Origin: Oscheius dolichura
Lineage: Eukaryota; Nematoda; Chromadorea; Rhabditida; Rhabditidae
Direction: 5' to 3'
Assembly: GCA_932521035.1 (NCBI GenBank)
Contig: OW051492.1
Coordinates: forward strand, 4,030,001 to 4,094,000
Length of the DNA stretch: 64,000 bases
The notes beneath the pieces are model-generated. The model searched no databases, was not told the origin of the DNA, and saw nothing but the letters and a program-made list of their open reading frames with translations. Made by a program: the position numbers and the translations under genes. Positions 55,692 to 64,000 of this stretch are shown piece after piece (position 1 is the stretch's first letter; every line of letters starts with the position of its first letter).

Positions 55692-56179
55692 ATGCTGGGC
55701 AGGATGGGCCAGTTCAAAGTGAACGATGCCCACCAGGTGAGGATCCCCCTCGGAGACATCCTCCTCCTATAGAAACACGTCAATGAACGGGGAATGCACT
55801 GGTTCATGGCCAGCGTCTTCATCGTGGCCGAGATGTGTGGAGCTGGAGTGGTGGCCCTCCCGGTGACCCTGGGACACGCCGGTCGTCCTCCTCCCCTGTC
55901 CTCCTCTAATCCTATCTATAGGTATCCTCCCCGGCGTAGTCCTCCTCGTCCTCGGAGCCTTTTTCTCCGGATTTACCGGCGTCCAACTGTCCCAGAATTG
56001 GACAATTATGCAGAGGAGATGGGCAGAGTACCGGGAACACTGCCGCCGGCCATACCCCGAGATGGCCTACCGGGCACTGGGATCCAAGGCCAAGTCCGCC
56101 CTCCCCCGTCCTCTGGGCCGAAGCTGTCTTCAGGTACGCGATGGATGTCTGCCTGGCCTTCACCCTCTACGGGGTCGAG
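55692..56179 (+). pseudogene. Amino-acid transporter (AAAP/AVT-like) 5' fragment
   Basis: Four short GC-rich exons join cleanly. MLGRMGQFKVNDAHQ joins to HVNERGMHWFMASVFIVAEMCGAGVVALPVTLGHAG (TM1), then GILPGVVLLVLGAFFSGFTGVQLSQNWTIMQRRW (TM2) and EYREHCRRPYPEMAYRALG. A 41-nt intron then leads to YAMDVCLAFTLYGVE, the start of TM3. This matches the amino end of the nematode AAAP transporters (AVT/SKAT-like). After the GTACGC donor at 56180 no further transporter exon appears; an unrelated coding region starts within about 110 bp. The remaining eight or so helices are missing, so this is a truncated copy or the result of a rearrangement. No internal stop is seen, so truncation may be recent. 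Confidence 0.7.
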
Positions 56180-56286
56180 GTACGCCGAAGAAGAGAAGGA
56201 GATGAAGGAGCGCCAGCAGAAGAGGGAGAAGGAGGCTAAAATGGATCGATCCGAAGAGAAGACGAGAGGAAGAGAAAAGCAGCAGC

Positions 56287-57031
56287 ATGGGGAAGAGGGA
56301 GACGGAGCCGAAAGAAGACGAGCCGGACGAGCAGAAGGAGGAGCTCGAAAAGAAGAAGACGCTTCGCAAGAGGGTTGCGAGACCGCTAGCCGAAATAGTG
56401 GTCCAGCTGAAGAAAGACGAGACGAACGATAACGACTTCCTGGCGGGATACTTGGAATACAGCTGTGAGAAGATAATCTTATCTTCCGACGGACCGGAAA
56501 AAATATATTGGACAGTATTGAACATTTCGGATGACAAGGTCACCCTGAAGACGCCCGGGACGCGGAACAAAGTTCAGAAGCTCAAACAAGGGGAAGAATG
56601 CAAGTTCAGTACTCTAAGGGCTTGTCAATATGAAGGAGAACAACGTATGTGTCTAGATTTTCCTATCGACTTACGATTTCAGACCGACTTGACGCAGCTA
56701 GTGAGCATAGCTGGAATAGAGTATCATCACGTGACATCCATTTGTGTGGATTACAGAACTGGTCAAGTATGAACTCTTCCATTACGGTGGGAAAGATTAC
56801 CGTCTCATCGTCACCATCGAGGAAAGAGACCTTCAAATACAATTGGAAGCTCGGGTTACAAGCCATCTATCATCAGAAGACGTTGCCATTCTGCTTGGAT
56901 CAGGAATTCGTGTTCCACTTCGCGTCAAACCTGGAAGTACTTCTAATACAAATGGATACTTCTGCTTCCGCAGCCAGGGACAAAATTTTCAGAAGAAGAT
57001 CAAACGAGATGATGCAACAATAAACGATTGA
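56287..57031 (+). CDS. Unknown charged protein, possible beta-rich core
   Basis: Begins MGKRETEPKEDEPDEQKEELEKKKTLRKR, a very charged start, and continues VARPLAEIVVQLKKDETNDNDFLAGYLEYSCEKIILSSDG, YWTVLNISDDKVTLKTPGTRNK, and CKFSTLRACQYEGEQ. After one or two very short introns it continues LVKYELFHYGGKDYRLIVTIEERDLQIQLEARVTSHLSSED, then RVPLRVKPGSTSNTNGYFCF and a basic end (KKIKRDDATIND) before TGA. The pattern of alternating hydrophobics suggests beta strands. No family was recognised. The frame is open upstream of the Met for at least ten codons, so the start is uncertain. It directly follows the truncated transporter. Confidence 0.5.
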
Positions 57032-57283
57032 CAAGCAAACTCCTCTTCTTCATTCTCGTTCTTATAATATGTGTTCCTCATTTTCCTGTTGGCTTATAAT
57101 CAAACAGATCCAATCCTAAGTCGCTTGCAGCTTGATTCCGCTATCTCCTAAGATCACCACAAAGCCTTCGGTAGTTGATATTTATTTCATCCATACATAA
57201 ATATCACAACAATTAGTTGAATCAGGCTAGTAAAAACACAAAGACAAATATAGACAAGGTAATCAGATACATGCGAAAATAAT

Positions 57284-58910
57284 TTACGAGTGAGAAACAA
57301 TCATCCAACTAATTACAAAGTAGAAAAGAAATACCGGATAGATAACCAATAGTTTCTTCTTTTCAGGTTGGCAACCAGCCAAAAAGCCCATTGCTGCTGA
57401 AAAATCAATTAAATGTTTCGCTAAAATCAAGGATCTCTCGTAGATTTACAGCTTAAAGGGAAAGTCTCGCATAGGTGCGAATGTACCCCTTTTGGGGTAC
57501 GATGAGATGGAGCAGATTTACTGCTATTTGTTAAAAATCATTTTCGCTCATTTTTTCTATTATTTCTTGCATTTCTTTATATCAAAATGATCAGCAGACG
57601 CTAGCGAATCATATGCAACAAAGAATAAAATGCGAAAATACAGAATGACGAGTTTTCAATAAAATTCAAATTGCCAGATGAGGCGCCAAAGCCAAATTCT
57701 ACAGTAATTCGTGCCCAACCAAACCAATGCGAGACTGTCCCTTTAAATGGACACTGACACAGCTTCAAAAAACGGACGCGCGCAGGCAATTGCTTACAGT
57801 AGCGTGCCGTTTTAAAAATTTCAACAATTGTATTTCGCATGATTTTTCAATATTTTCTTTTTGCTAAAATGATCAGCATATTCCAATTAGTGAAAGCAGT
57901 AAAAATCACTGAAATCGTATGTCACATTTTGAAAAAAAATAACTCGAAAGCATTTTTTTGGGTGATGAAAAGCAAACGCGCCCCGAGCATTTGCGCTGAG
58001 CGCAAACCGCGAAATGCTGTGTCAGTGTCCCTTTAAAATACTCCACGAAAGTTAGGCAATTCACAAAATTATTTTCCAACTAGAGCAGCTACAAAATGAA
58101 CTCACCGTACGTTGACCAACAAAATCCTATACCAGTTAAAAACAATCTCAAGTAAAAAAATTGTTGATGAAGAAGTGTGGAACAAATTAGAGCCGACACC
58201 AATGGCGGTAACAAGCAGTATCCAATTACACAAATAGATTGAAAAAACGAACTGAAATCCTTATAGAAATACAAAAAAACAGCTAAGCTTACATTTTGCC
58301 TCCAAGAAGCTTGATATTAGCCGTAACCACAATTGCTCCAAAAAACGTAATAGAAAATACTTGAGTGAACTGTGGAGCTGACCCATTATTATTCGAGTTG
58401 TGCTGAAGTAATCTGAAAAGAACGTTTCTGGATTAAATTACGCTTACAACGAAAGTCCAACACAGATAAAAAGTGGTCCCCACAAATCCCAATCTTTCAA
58501 TAATTGTTCCTTGTCACCATGCGGCAGGATGACGTGACCAAATTTTGCTCCAACTGTTCGTAAATCTCGTTTCTAGATTGAAAATAAAAAGATTAAAACG
58601 GCGGTAAATATACTACATACAACTGTGTCCCACACTGGCTCATCTAACGTATCTAGTTCGGAATCTAGATTCACTTCTTGCATTGGTCCCCGCTTTGGAG
58701 CAGATCTCGACGAATCTAAAAAACGTTTTTTCAGCTCCAAAAAGCGCCACTGACCTCCTCCGATATGACCTGAAAGTACTTCTGGGCGGTTATTTCTCCT
58801 GGCTTCTTCTTTTGCAGCAATTTCCTTTTCCAGCTGAAAATGTACAACTATATGAGCAAAAGCAGACAAACCTGTTCAATGTCGATAGCAGCGTTACCAA
58901 ATGACGCCAT
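57284..58910 (-). CDS. yipf6: YIPF6-like Golgi membrane protein
   Basis: A five-TM Yip1-domain protein of the Golgi that associates with Rab cycling. Start 58910: MASFGNAAIDIEQ, then LEKEIAAKEEARRNNRPEV, SELDTLDEPVWDTV followed by RDLRTVGAKFGHVILPHGD, all typical YIPF6 sequence. The Yip1 core follows: LLKDWDLWGPLFICVGLSL, HNSNNNGSAPQFTQVFSITFFGAIVVTANIKLLGGK, QSICVIGYCLLPPLVSALIC, FFYLRLFLTGIGFCWSTY and a last exon LAGCQPEKKKLLVIYPVFLFYFVISWMIV to HS before TAA (57284-57286). Six or so exons. The intron before the last exon (about 57400-58080) contains MITE-like inverted repeats. Head-to-head with the primase gene, 303 bp apart. Confidence 0.9.
57453..58037. mobile_element. Two abutting palindromic MITE-like elements in a YIPF6 intron
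   Basis: Element A (about 57453-57747) has ends TTAAAGGGAAAGTCTCGCAT and ATGCGAGACTGTCCCTTTAAA. Element B (about 57743-58037) has ends TTTAAATGGACACTGACACAGC and GCTGTGTCAGTGTCCCTTTAAAA. They share the TTTAAA junction at 57742-57747. Each has inverted ends of about 15-20 bp and no coding capacity. The repeated TTTAAA could be the target site or part of a common terminus. Confidence 0.6.
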
Positions 58911-59213
58911 TTTTGGAACCTGAAAATAAATATAATATGAACGTTGAATAAAATACAGAAAAAACGTTGCTGAGAAAAGGATCACAGCAGTTTGATTCCC
59001 CGATGTAGATCTTTTGCCAGCAAGTTTTTCTCTGTTCATCGATGTTCGTGGCAAAAGCCAATAACAGCGGGAACATTCACGGTTCAAATATTGCAGCGAG
59101 AAAAATTGTTTCGCTTTGTGTTTTTGCAAACCGTTACACTACTCTTCTACTTGTTCCTTCCATTTATTATTTATTCTATTATTTGCAGAAGGTCACTTTA
59201 TATTTGTTGGAAT
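58911..59213. promoter_or_regulatory. Divergent promoter region YIPF6 / PRIM2
   Basis: 303 bp separate the two start codons, which point away from each other. The shared region must hold both 5' UTRs and promoters. No TATA or defined factor site is claimed. Confidence 0.5.
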
Positions 59214-61362
59214 ATGCAGTTTAACTCAGAAAATTCTACCAGCAGTCGGCGAAAAACATTCCAAACTCTACGAGATCTAAAGGTAACGGTTATTTAATTA
59301 GAATTACCCCAGTTCAGATCAATGATGTAGTTCATGAAACGTCATGGGACGGTAAGATTAATCTATGTATGTACAATGTTCCGCCACAAGAAAATATTTC
59401 GCTCAACGAGTTTGATGAAATTGCTCAAGAACGTCTCACGGTACTTCGAGTAAGTATAGCTTTTGTAATAGAATTTATCAAGTCATTTAGATAGTAGAGG
59501 AAGTAAAAAGGCATTACAATTTTGGTAGTGACGAATATAACAATGCTCTCAAGTTGAAATTAAAGCCCATATTTCCAATTGCACTTGAATGTTTGTGATG
59601 CTCTTGTCTATTAACACACTAGATTTAAGTTCCTGGATTAGAGAAAAAGGATTTGGTCCATTGGCGACGGCGTGATGTGATCGGACATTTCATTTTGCGA
59701 CTGGCGTTTTGTCGTAATCCAGAACAGACAAAATGGTTTATCAACCAGGAAATCGATTTATTCAGGTTTAATGCAGTAACTTTACATAATGAATCCTATG
59801 TCAAGGTATCGGCTCAAGCATTTAAATCAACAGCCTATGCTACAAAAGGAGTTTCTCAAAGCAAACTGTATTAACATAGACCTGGTAGGCTTTTAGATGC
59901 GTTACAATTGGGTTCAGGTTTCTGCTGAAGAGCTTAATGAAATTGAACTTTTATTAAGCAAAAGCTTTGGAACATTGGAAGTCTGTGGTAATATGCAAAA
60001 TTATTACAAGGTTAGTTCCGTATGAGTTACATATCGTCTTAGCTTCCCTTCACAGATGCATTTGATTCAATTCGGAGAAGGAAAGCTTTTCTTCGTGGAG
60101 GAATGGCATACATTCACAGTGAAAGTCTCACGCTTACACTGTGTGGTTTACTTCGAACGCAAACGATGAATACAATGACTGTTGGTTACTATTTCTGTTT
60201 TAATTGTTTTAGAAAGCGTTTAAACAATTGGGAATGTTAGAAGAAGAAAACAGGATTTTGCCACGATTGTCACGTTTAGCTAACAATGCTTATATGGGCA
60301 AAATTTACGAAGGGAATGATAAAGGAGAGAAAATAAGTCGTTATCAACTTGATCAAGTAAGTTACTTGCCTTGTTTTATACGTGAAAACTTGTATAAAAC
60401 TATGCCTGTTATTTAAATTTATTTTCAAGTTATGTACCTCCTCATATCCACCTTGTATGAAGCAAATTCATCAGCGCTTCAGAGCAGAGCATCATCTTCG
60501 GCATGGAGCAAGACGGTTCGTTGCACGAAGTTTTACTATATTGTTTTAGCCAATATGGATTATTCCTAAAGGCCGTTGGGTTGTCACTGGAAGAGGCTAT
60601 GGCATTTATGAGGGAAGAATTTACAAAACGTATCGATTCTGACAAGGTTTTTCTGACAAGGCACTCGTTAATAAGCAGTTACGAAATTTTTTAGTTTGAA
60701 AAACAGTATGCTTATAATGTTCGTCATATGTACGGAAAAGAAGGAAAGCGTGTAGGATATCCATCATTACCCTGTTCTACTATTATTCTCACCAATCCCC
60801 CAGCTGCCGGTGACTGTCACGGTGTGCGTTTTCTTAACATTGAATATCATTTAATTTCAGGGTGTCCTTTCAAGCACACTGATAGTGTGATTTTAGGTCA
60901 GCGTTTGACAAAAGAAAATTTAAATAAAGATCAAGTTAACCAAGTTTGATTTACTACCGATAAAATGCAGATTATTTAGATCATCGAATTGACAAAAGTT
61001 AGTGCGTACGATAAAGCATGCACTCGCTTTTTCGAGTATTCACATAAAATGGAGGATGGTGCTTTGGGACAACTTATTACACACCCAAATCAGTTTTACG
61101 AATTATCAAGAGAAGTATTTTCTTTCAAAAATGCAATTGGTTTCAATTTAATATTTAGATTATCACTGGTACAAGAACCCGCGAGACTCATATTCATGTG
61201 TCGCAATCACAGGTTGTGGAGGATAAAACGCTATTGACTAACAGTAAGACGTCCAGTAGTCACGGTGCAAAACCATCTTTCTGGAACCCAATGGCAGTAG
61301 CACCAAAGAAAGATGCGGAAATGCCAAGCAATAACGGCTCTATTGATAATGACGACTTCTAG
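59214..61362 (+). CDS. prim2: DNA primase large subunit (PRIM2)
   Basis: The regulatory Fe-S subunit of primase-polymerase alpha. Exon 1 [23 protein letters not shown]; then [96 protein letters not shown]. The C-terminal [4Fe-4S] domain shows [24 protein letters not shown] spliced to [19 protein letters not shown]. Then come [37 protein letters not shown] spliced to CPFKHTD, and [10 protein letters not shown] with THPNQFY. Four ligating cysteines are accounted for: PPC, GDCHG/CPF (one of these two), LPC-type and ACTRFF, with exact assignment needing alignment. The end is disordered ([14 protein letters not shown] ... NDDF) before TAG 61360-61362. About ten exons, AT-rich. The cytosolic Fe-S assembly factor CIAO1 is encoded at the other end of the window. 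Confidence 0.93.
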
Positions 61363-62200
61363 CAAATATAATTTAACAGTAATTCTATTTCATCACATTG
61401 TCTTATGCGAAAATTGCATAAATTTTGTCTGTTTAATGTATTGTGGCGGGTAATGACCTTCCAACGTTCGTTTTTCCGTAACAATCTCGCTGGCCACCAC
61501 TCTTCGTCTTTGTTGTCAGCAGTACAACAAATGCCCTATGGAACTAGTTATCACCAAAATAGCTGAATAAACGCGAAAAACCATCTCATACCTAGATTCC
61601 CAACGGAAGAGAATATTTGCTGATAATTTTTCAATAATCGAGTAATTGATGACTTGGCGGTGTGGAAAACACAAATAATGTGGCCGATGCACGTATTTAT
61701 ATGATTTATATCAGAAGAACAGTAATCATCAGTCAAAATTGTGACGTCACCGTCGAAGGTCAACTTCGTGTTCGTATGGTGTCTCTTTTTCGATTGTTCT
61801 CAATGGGCGGAGTCTATTTACGGCATATAAGAAGAACCTTAGCCATCTGCATTCAGCATGCTGCACCTATTTTATGACTTCCTTATGCGTCAGTCCACCT
61901 TAATTGTGAACTATTCGCTCTTACAGTATTTTTCATCCCAATTTGTAATTTAATCGAACTATACCACAAAAAACACGGAGAATTTATTGTCTAGATATTT
62001 TGCGGTAGATCTGTTTGAAGGGCAGAGATCGTAGATTAATCGCCTGCATTAGAATAAGATCATTTTCTTAGAAACCGTCAAAAAGGCGTTGACCCTTTGT
62101 TTGGCAGGGCGCTCGGCGACGGCAGCCGGTTCCGAAAGACTTTTCAAAACAACCGATAGAGAAGGGTGCCGGCCATTGTGTTCGACTGTCCCCTTTTCAG
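61363..62200. other. Intergenic, nothing recognised
   Basis: About 840 bp, AT-rich until about 62060, then GC-rich into the next gene. No RNA gene or ORF with family features was seen. Confidence 0.45.
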
Positions 62201-62944
62201 ATGCTGGCCTCCTTCCTGCTTCTGCTGGTCGCCCCGGTGGCCCTGGCCCAGATGGTCCCCCAGTGCACCTGTAACCAGTTCGAGCCCTGCCTCGCCGGAG
62301 CCCAGAACAACATCATGCAGTGTGCCGACCAGTGTCAGGTACCGCTGCCCCGTCCTCCCACTTTCAGCTCCATCTCCAGGCACACGTAGGCGACCTGGGA
62401 GCCTCGTACCCCACCCTGCGTGGCTGCATCCTCCAGAAGGAGCCCCAGATCCAGTCCGTCATCAACTGCCAAAAATCACAGATGGAGGGGGCTTGCGCGG
62501 CCGCTCCCGGCGGCCAGGTGCCGAAGAGATACCCCGAGACGCTGAAGATCGCGGCCTTTGCCGAAATCAACGCGATGCTGACCCGCTCAGGGATCGCCTC
62601 CGAGGCCAAGACCTTCATGGCCGCCGGGAAGAAGTTCGCCACCTGTATCATGAAATGCATGGAGAGAGGCAGTGGGCGGTGCTTCAAGAAGCTCAAGTAA
62701 GTGTGTTGGCCCGGCCGGCAAAGGTCGCCTCCTTCAGGTGTGGCCTGGCCCTGCCGCCCGACAACGTCCTCGTCCAGTCCACCAAGCGGTGTGCCGTCCA
62801 GTCTGGCTTCAACACCCCGGCCCTCCAGCAGCTCTGCACCTGCGTGGCCGGAGCCGGGGTCAGGTAACGAGCTCTGCCCGTGTCGGCCAGTCTTCCAATT
62901 CCAGGAACCTGGCGCCACTGTGTTCTCGTATCCAGATCTCATAA
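62201..62944 (+). CDS. Secreted CPG4-domain-like cysteine-rich protein
   Basis: A secreted protein of about 200 residues, related to the chondroitin proteoglycan 4 (CPG4) domain proteins of nematodes. It starts with the signal peptide MLASFLLLLVAPVALAQ, directly after a CTTTTCAG acceptor. Then CTCNQFEPCLAGAQNNIMQCADQCQ, a segment resembling AHVGDLGASYPTLRGCI, QSVINCQKSQMEGAC, PKRYPETLKIAAFAEINAML, KKFATCIMKCMERGSGRCFKKLK, CGLALPPDNVLVQSTKRCAVQSGFNTPALQQLCTCVAGAGVR, and the end NLAPLCSRIQIS before TAA (62942-62944). Exon joins are near 62338, 62700 and 62865, with introns of about 35-45 nt. Evenly spaced cysteines would form four or more disulfides. It is probably an extracellular matrix or eggshell-type component; the role in this species is inferred. 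Confidence 0.75.
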
Positions 62945-63016
62945 GACGGTCCCCCAACTGGTTCTGTACATTGTGTCAAGTAATGAATATTCATTGTTCC
63001 TATCCGTAGAGAAAGA

Positions 63017-64000
63017 TCACAACAGCCAAAGGAGAAATAGGCAGACCAGGGTCAGGGGGCATTTGGCGAAGGCGGCCGCCTTCATCTGGTGGCCATACTT
63101 GTCCAGCAGGTCGAGGATGACGCCGTTGGTCCAGCCGAATCCCTTCTGAATTGTGGTCAACGGGGGATCGGGCCGCGGCCAACCTGGACTTCGTACTCCC
63201 CGCCCGAGCCGGCGCCGGCATCCTCGCTGATCATGCTCACATTGTACTTCTCGAACATGGCGTGGGTCCGGAGGAAGCTCTTGTAGATATTCTGGAGCCA
63301 GGAGGTGGCCATCGTCTCGGCGACGGCCATCAGGGTCGGGTCACCCGTCGTCCGGAACCCCTCGATCACCATGTGGATCATCGGCGGCCAGGCGTTGTCC
63401 TTGTCCCACTGCTGCTCGCTCCCCATGATCAGCGACGTCGGCAGTCCCTTGGTGAAGTTCATGACCCCCTCCCTCTGAAGACGGCGATCTTTCGATAGCA
63501 GACGGTTCTCTCGACCCACCAGGAGGTATTTGTAAACACGGTGGGCCTTGTCGCTGTCGATGTCGTCGAAACACTTGGCGTAGAGGGGGATCGCGTTCGA
63601 GACGTAGTACGTCGTTGAGTGGACCTGTAACCGGCCGTTTCGGGTCCTGCCCCGGCCGGGGAAACCTTCTTCTCGAGGTCGTAGTCGTACCAGATGCCGT
63701 CCGTCTCGTTCCAGTGGATCTCCTGCATCTGTTTCTTGGCCCACTTGTACCGCTGGTTGTATTTCTCCCTGTTTTTCAGGTCGCCTGTAGTACTCGTCTC
63801 TGGCGGCCGGTGGGGGGCAGACCTTTAATCTCGTAGAGGTTGGCGAGTATCCGGGAATTGACACACATGAAGGCGTTCAGATCGACGGGCACGATGCTCC
63901 ACGTCCTGAAGGGGCTCATTCCCTGCCGGCGGCCGTGTCCCCACCTGATGCTCTTCATGTGGTGGCGTCGGTCGCCGCTCTGCGAGAACCAGCGAGTGGA
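63017..64000 (-). CDS. tre: Trehalase (GH37), 3' part; runs off the window
   Basis: The C-terminal half of an alpha,alpha-trehalase that splits trehalose to glucose. From the right edge leftwards: RWFSQSGDRRHHMKSIRW, TWSIVPVDLNAFMCVNSRILANLYEI, KKQMQEIHWNETDGIWYDYDLEKK, VHSTTYYVSNAIPLYAKCFDD, GLPTSLIMGSEQQWDKDNAWPPMIHMVIEGF, which is the GH37 signature (usual QWDYPNAWPP). Then LQNIYKSFLRTHAMFEKYNVSMISEDAGAGSGGEYEVQ, GFGWTNGVILDLLDKYG and a hydrophobic end TLVCLFLLWLL before TGA (63017-63019). The hydrophobic tail suggests a GPI-anchor or membrane end. Introns are about 40-50 nt. The 5' part lies beyond position 64000. Convergent with the CPG4 gene; the stops are 72 bp apart. Confidence 0.9.

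Noticed and set aside
1..64000. Idea that AT-rich and GC-rich blocks are from different organisms (contamination or chimera)
   Set aside because: Both kinds use the same short GT-AG introns and TTTCAG-type acceptors, blocks alternate many times, and a MITE family occurs in both; mosaic composition is the simpler reading, though long reads would settle it.
1..64000. CRISPR arrays, bacterial operons, phage or plasmid features
   Set aside because: The window is intron-rich eukaryotic DNA; no direct-repeat/spacer array was seen.

Overview
The window is nuclear DNA of a nematode. GT-AG introns interrupt almost every gene and are often only about 35-50 nt long. Many start codons directly follow a TTTCAG-like acceptor, as expected for spliced-leader trans-splicing. 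Several products belong to nematode-typical families: a Str/Srh-like 7-TM chemoreceptor, an ahr-1-type aryl hydrocarbon receptor very close to the Caenorhabditis protein, and a CPG4-domain secreted protein. No species is named. The exon models are my own reading of splice sites and conserved residues, without transcripts or database searches.

Layout. 1-1727 has no gene I can support. 1728-3338 is CIAO1. 3450-7234 is a complete but internally deleted Maverick/Polinton with a 6-bp target-site duplication, very long terminal inverted repeats, a frameshifted protein-primed DNA polymerase, an adenain-like protease and a multi-exon trypsin-like gene fragment. 7379-9.3 kb is a Mextli-like eIF4E-binding protein. 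10.5-14.9 kb holds HERPUD, RPS21 and Derlin-1. 15.1-21.8 kb is a long BIG3/ARFGEF3-like gene with a tRNA-Glu in one intron. 22.2-23.9 kb is the chemoreceptor, with a MITE in an intron. 24.6-27.8 kb holds a small unknown gene and ahr-1, followed by about 2.6 kb without a supportable gene. 30.4-33.7 kb is a large unrecognised helical protein with a Pro/Met-rich N-terminus. 35.7-39.9 kb holds a secreted Cys-rich protein, a phospholipid scramblase, a four-helix membrane protein and an acidic nuclear protein.

40.4-41.7 kb is the AP-1 sigma subunit, with a foldback element in its last intron. 42.1-43.8 kb holds an M1-aminopeptidase-like protein that lacks the catalytic domain and a Gly/Pro-rich secreted protein. 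45.8-47.0 kb is purine nucleoside phosphorylase, tail-to-tail with Drosha (47.0-51.7 kb). 52.0-53.1 kb is a decayed cytosolic malate dehydrogenase pseudogene. 53.9-55.2 kb is pyridoxal kinase. Then come a 5' fragment of an amino-acid transporter, an unrecognised gene, YIPF6 and the primase large subunit (head-to-head), the CPG4 protein, and the 3' part of trehalase, which runs off the window.

Themes. Two ERAD components (HERPUD, Derlin-1) flank RPS21. CIAO1 (cytosolic Fe-S assembly) and PRIM2 (an Fe-S protein) are both present but far apart. Base composition alternates sharply gene by gene. AT-rich housekeeping genes (CIAO1, HERPUD, RPS21, Derlin, AP-1 sigma, pyridoxal kinase, YIPF6, primase) are interleaved with visibly GC-rich genes (Mextli, BIG3, ahr-1, scramblase, M1-like, PNP, Drosha, CPG4, trehalase). 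The most unusual object is the small Polinton, whose inverted repeats have absorbed pieces of a serine-peptidase gene and of the element's own protease gene.
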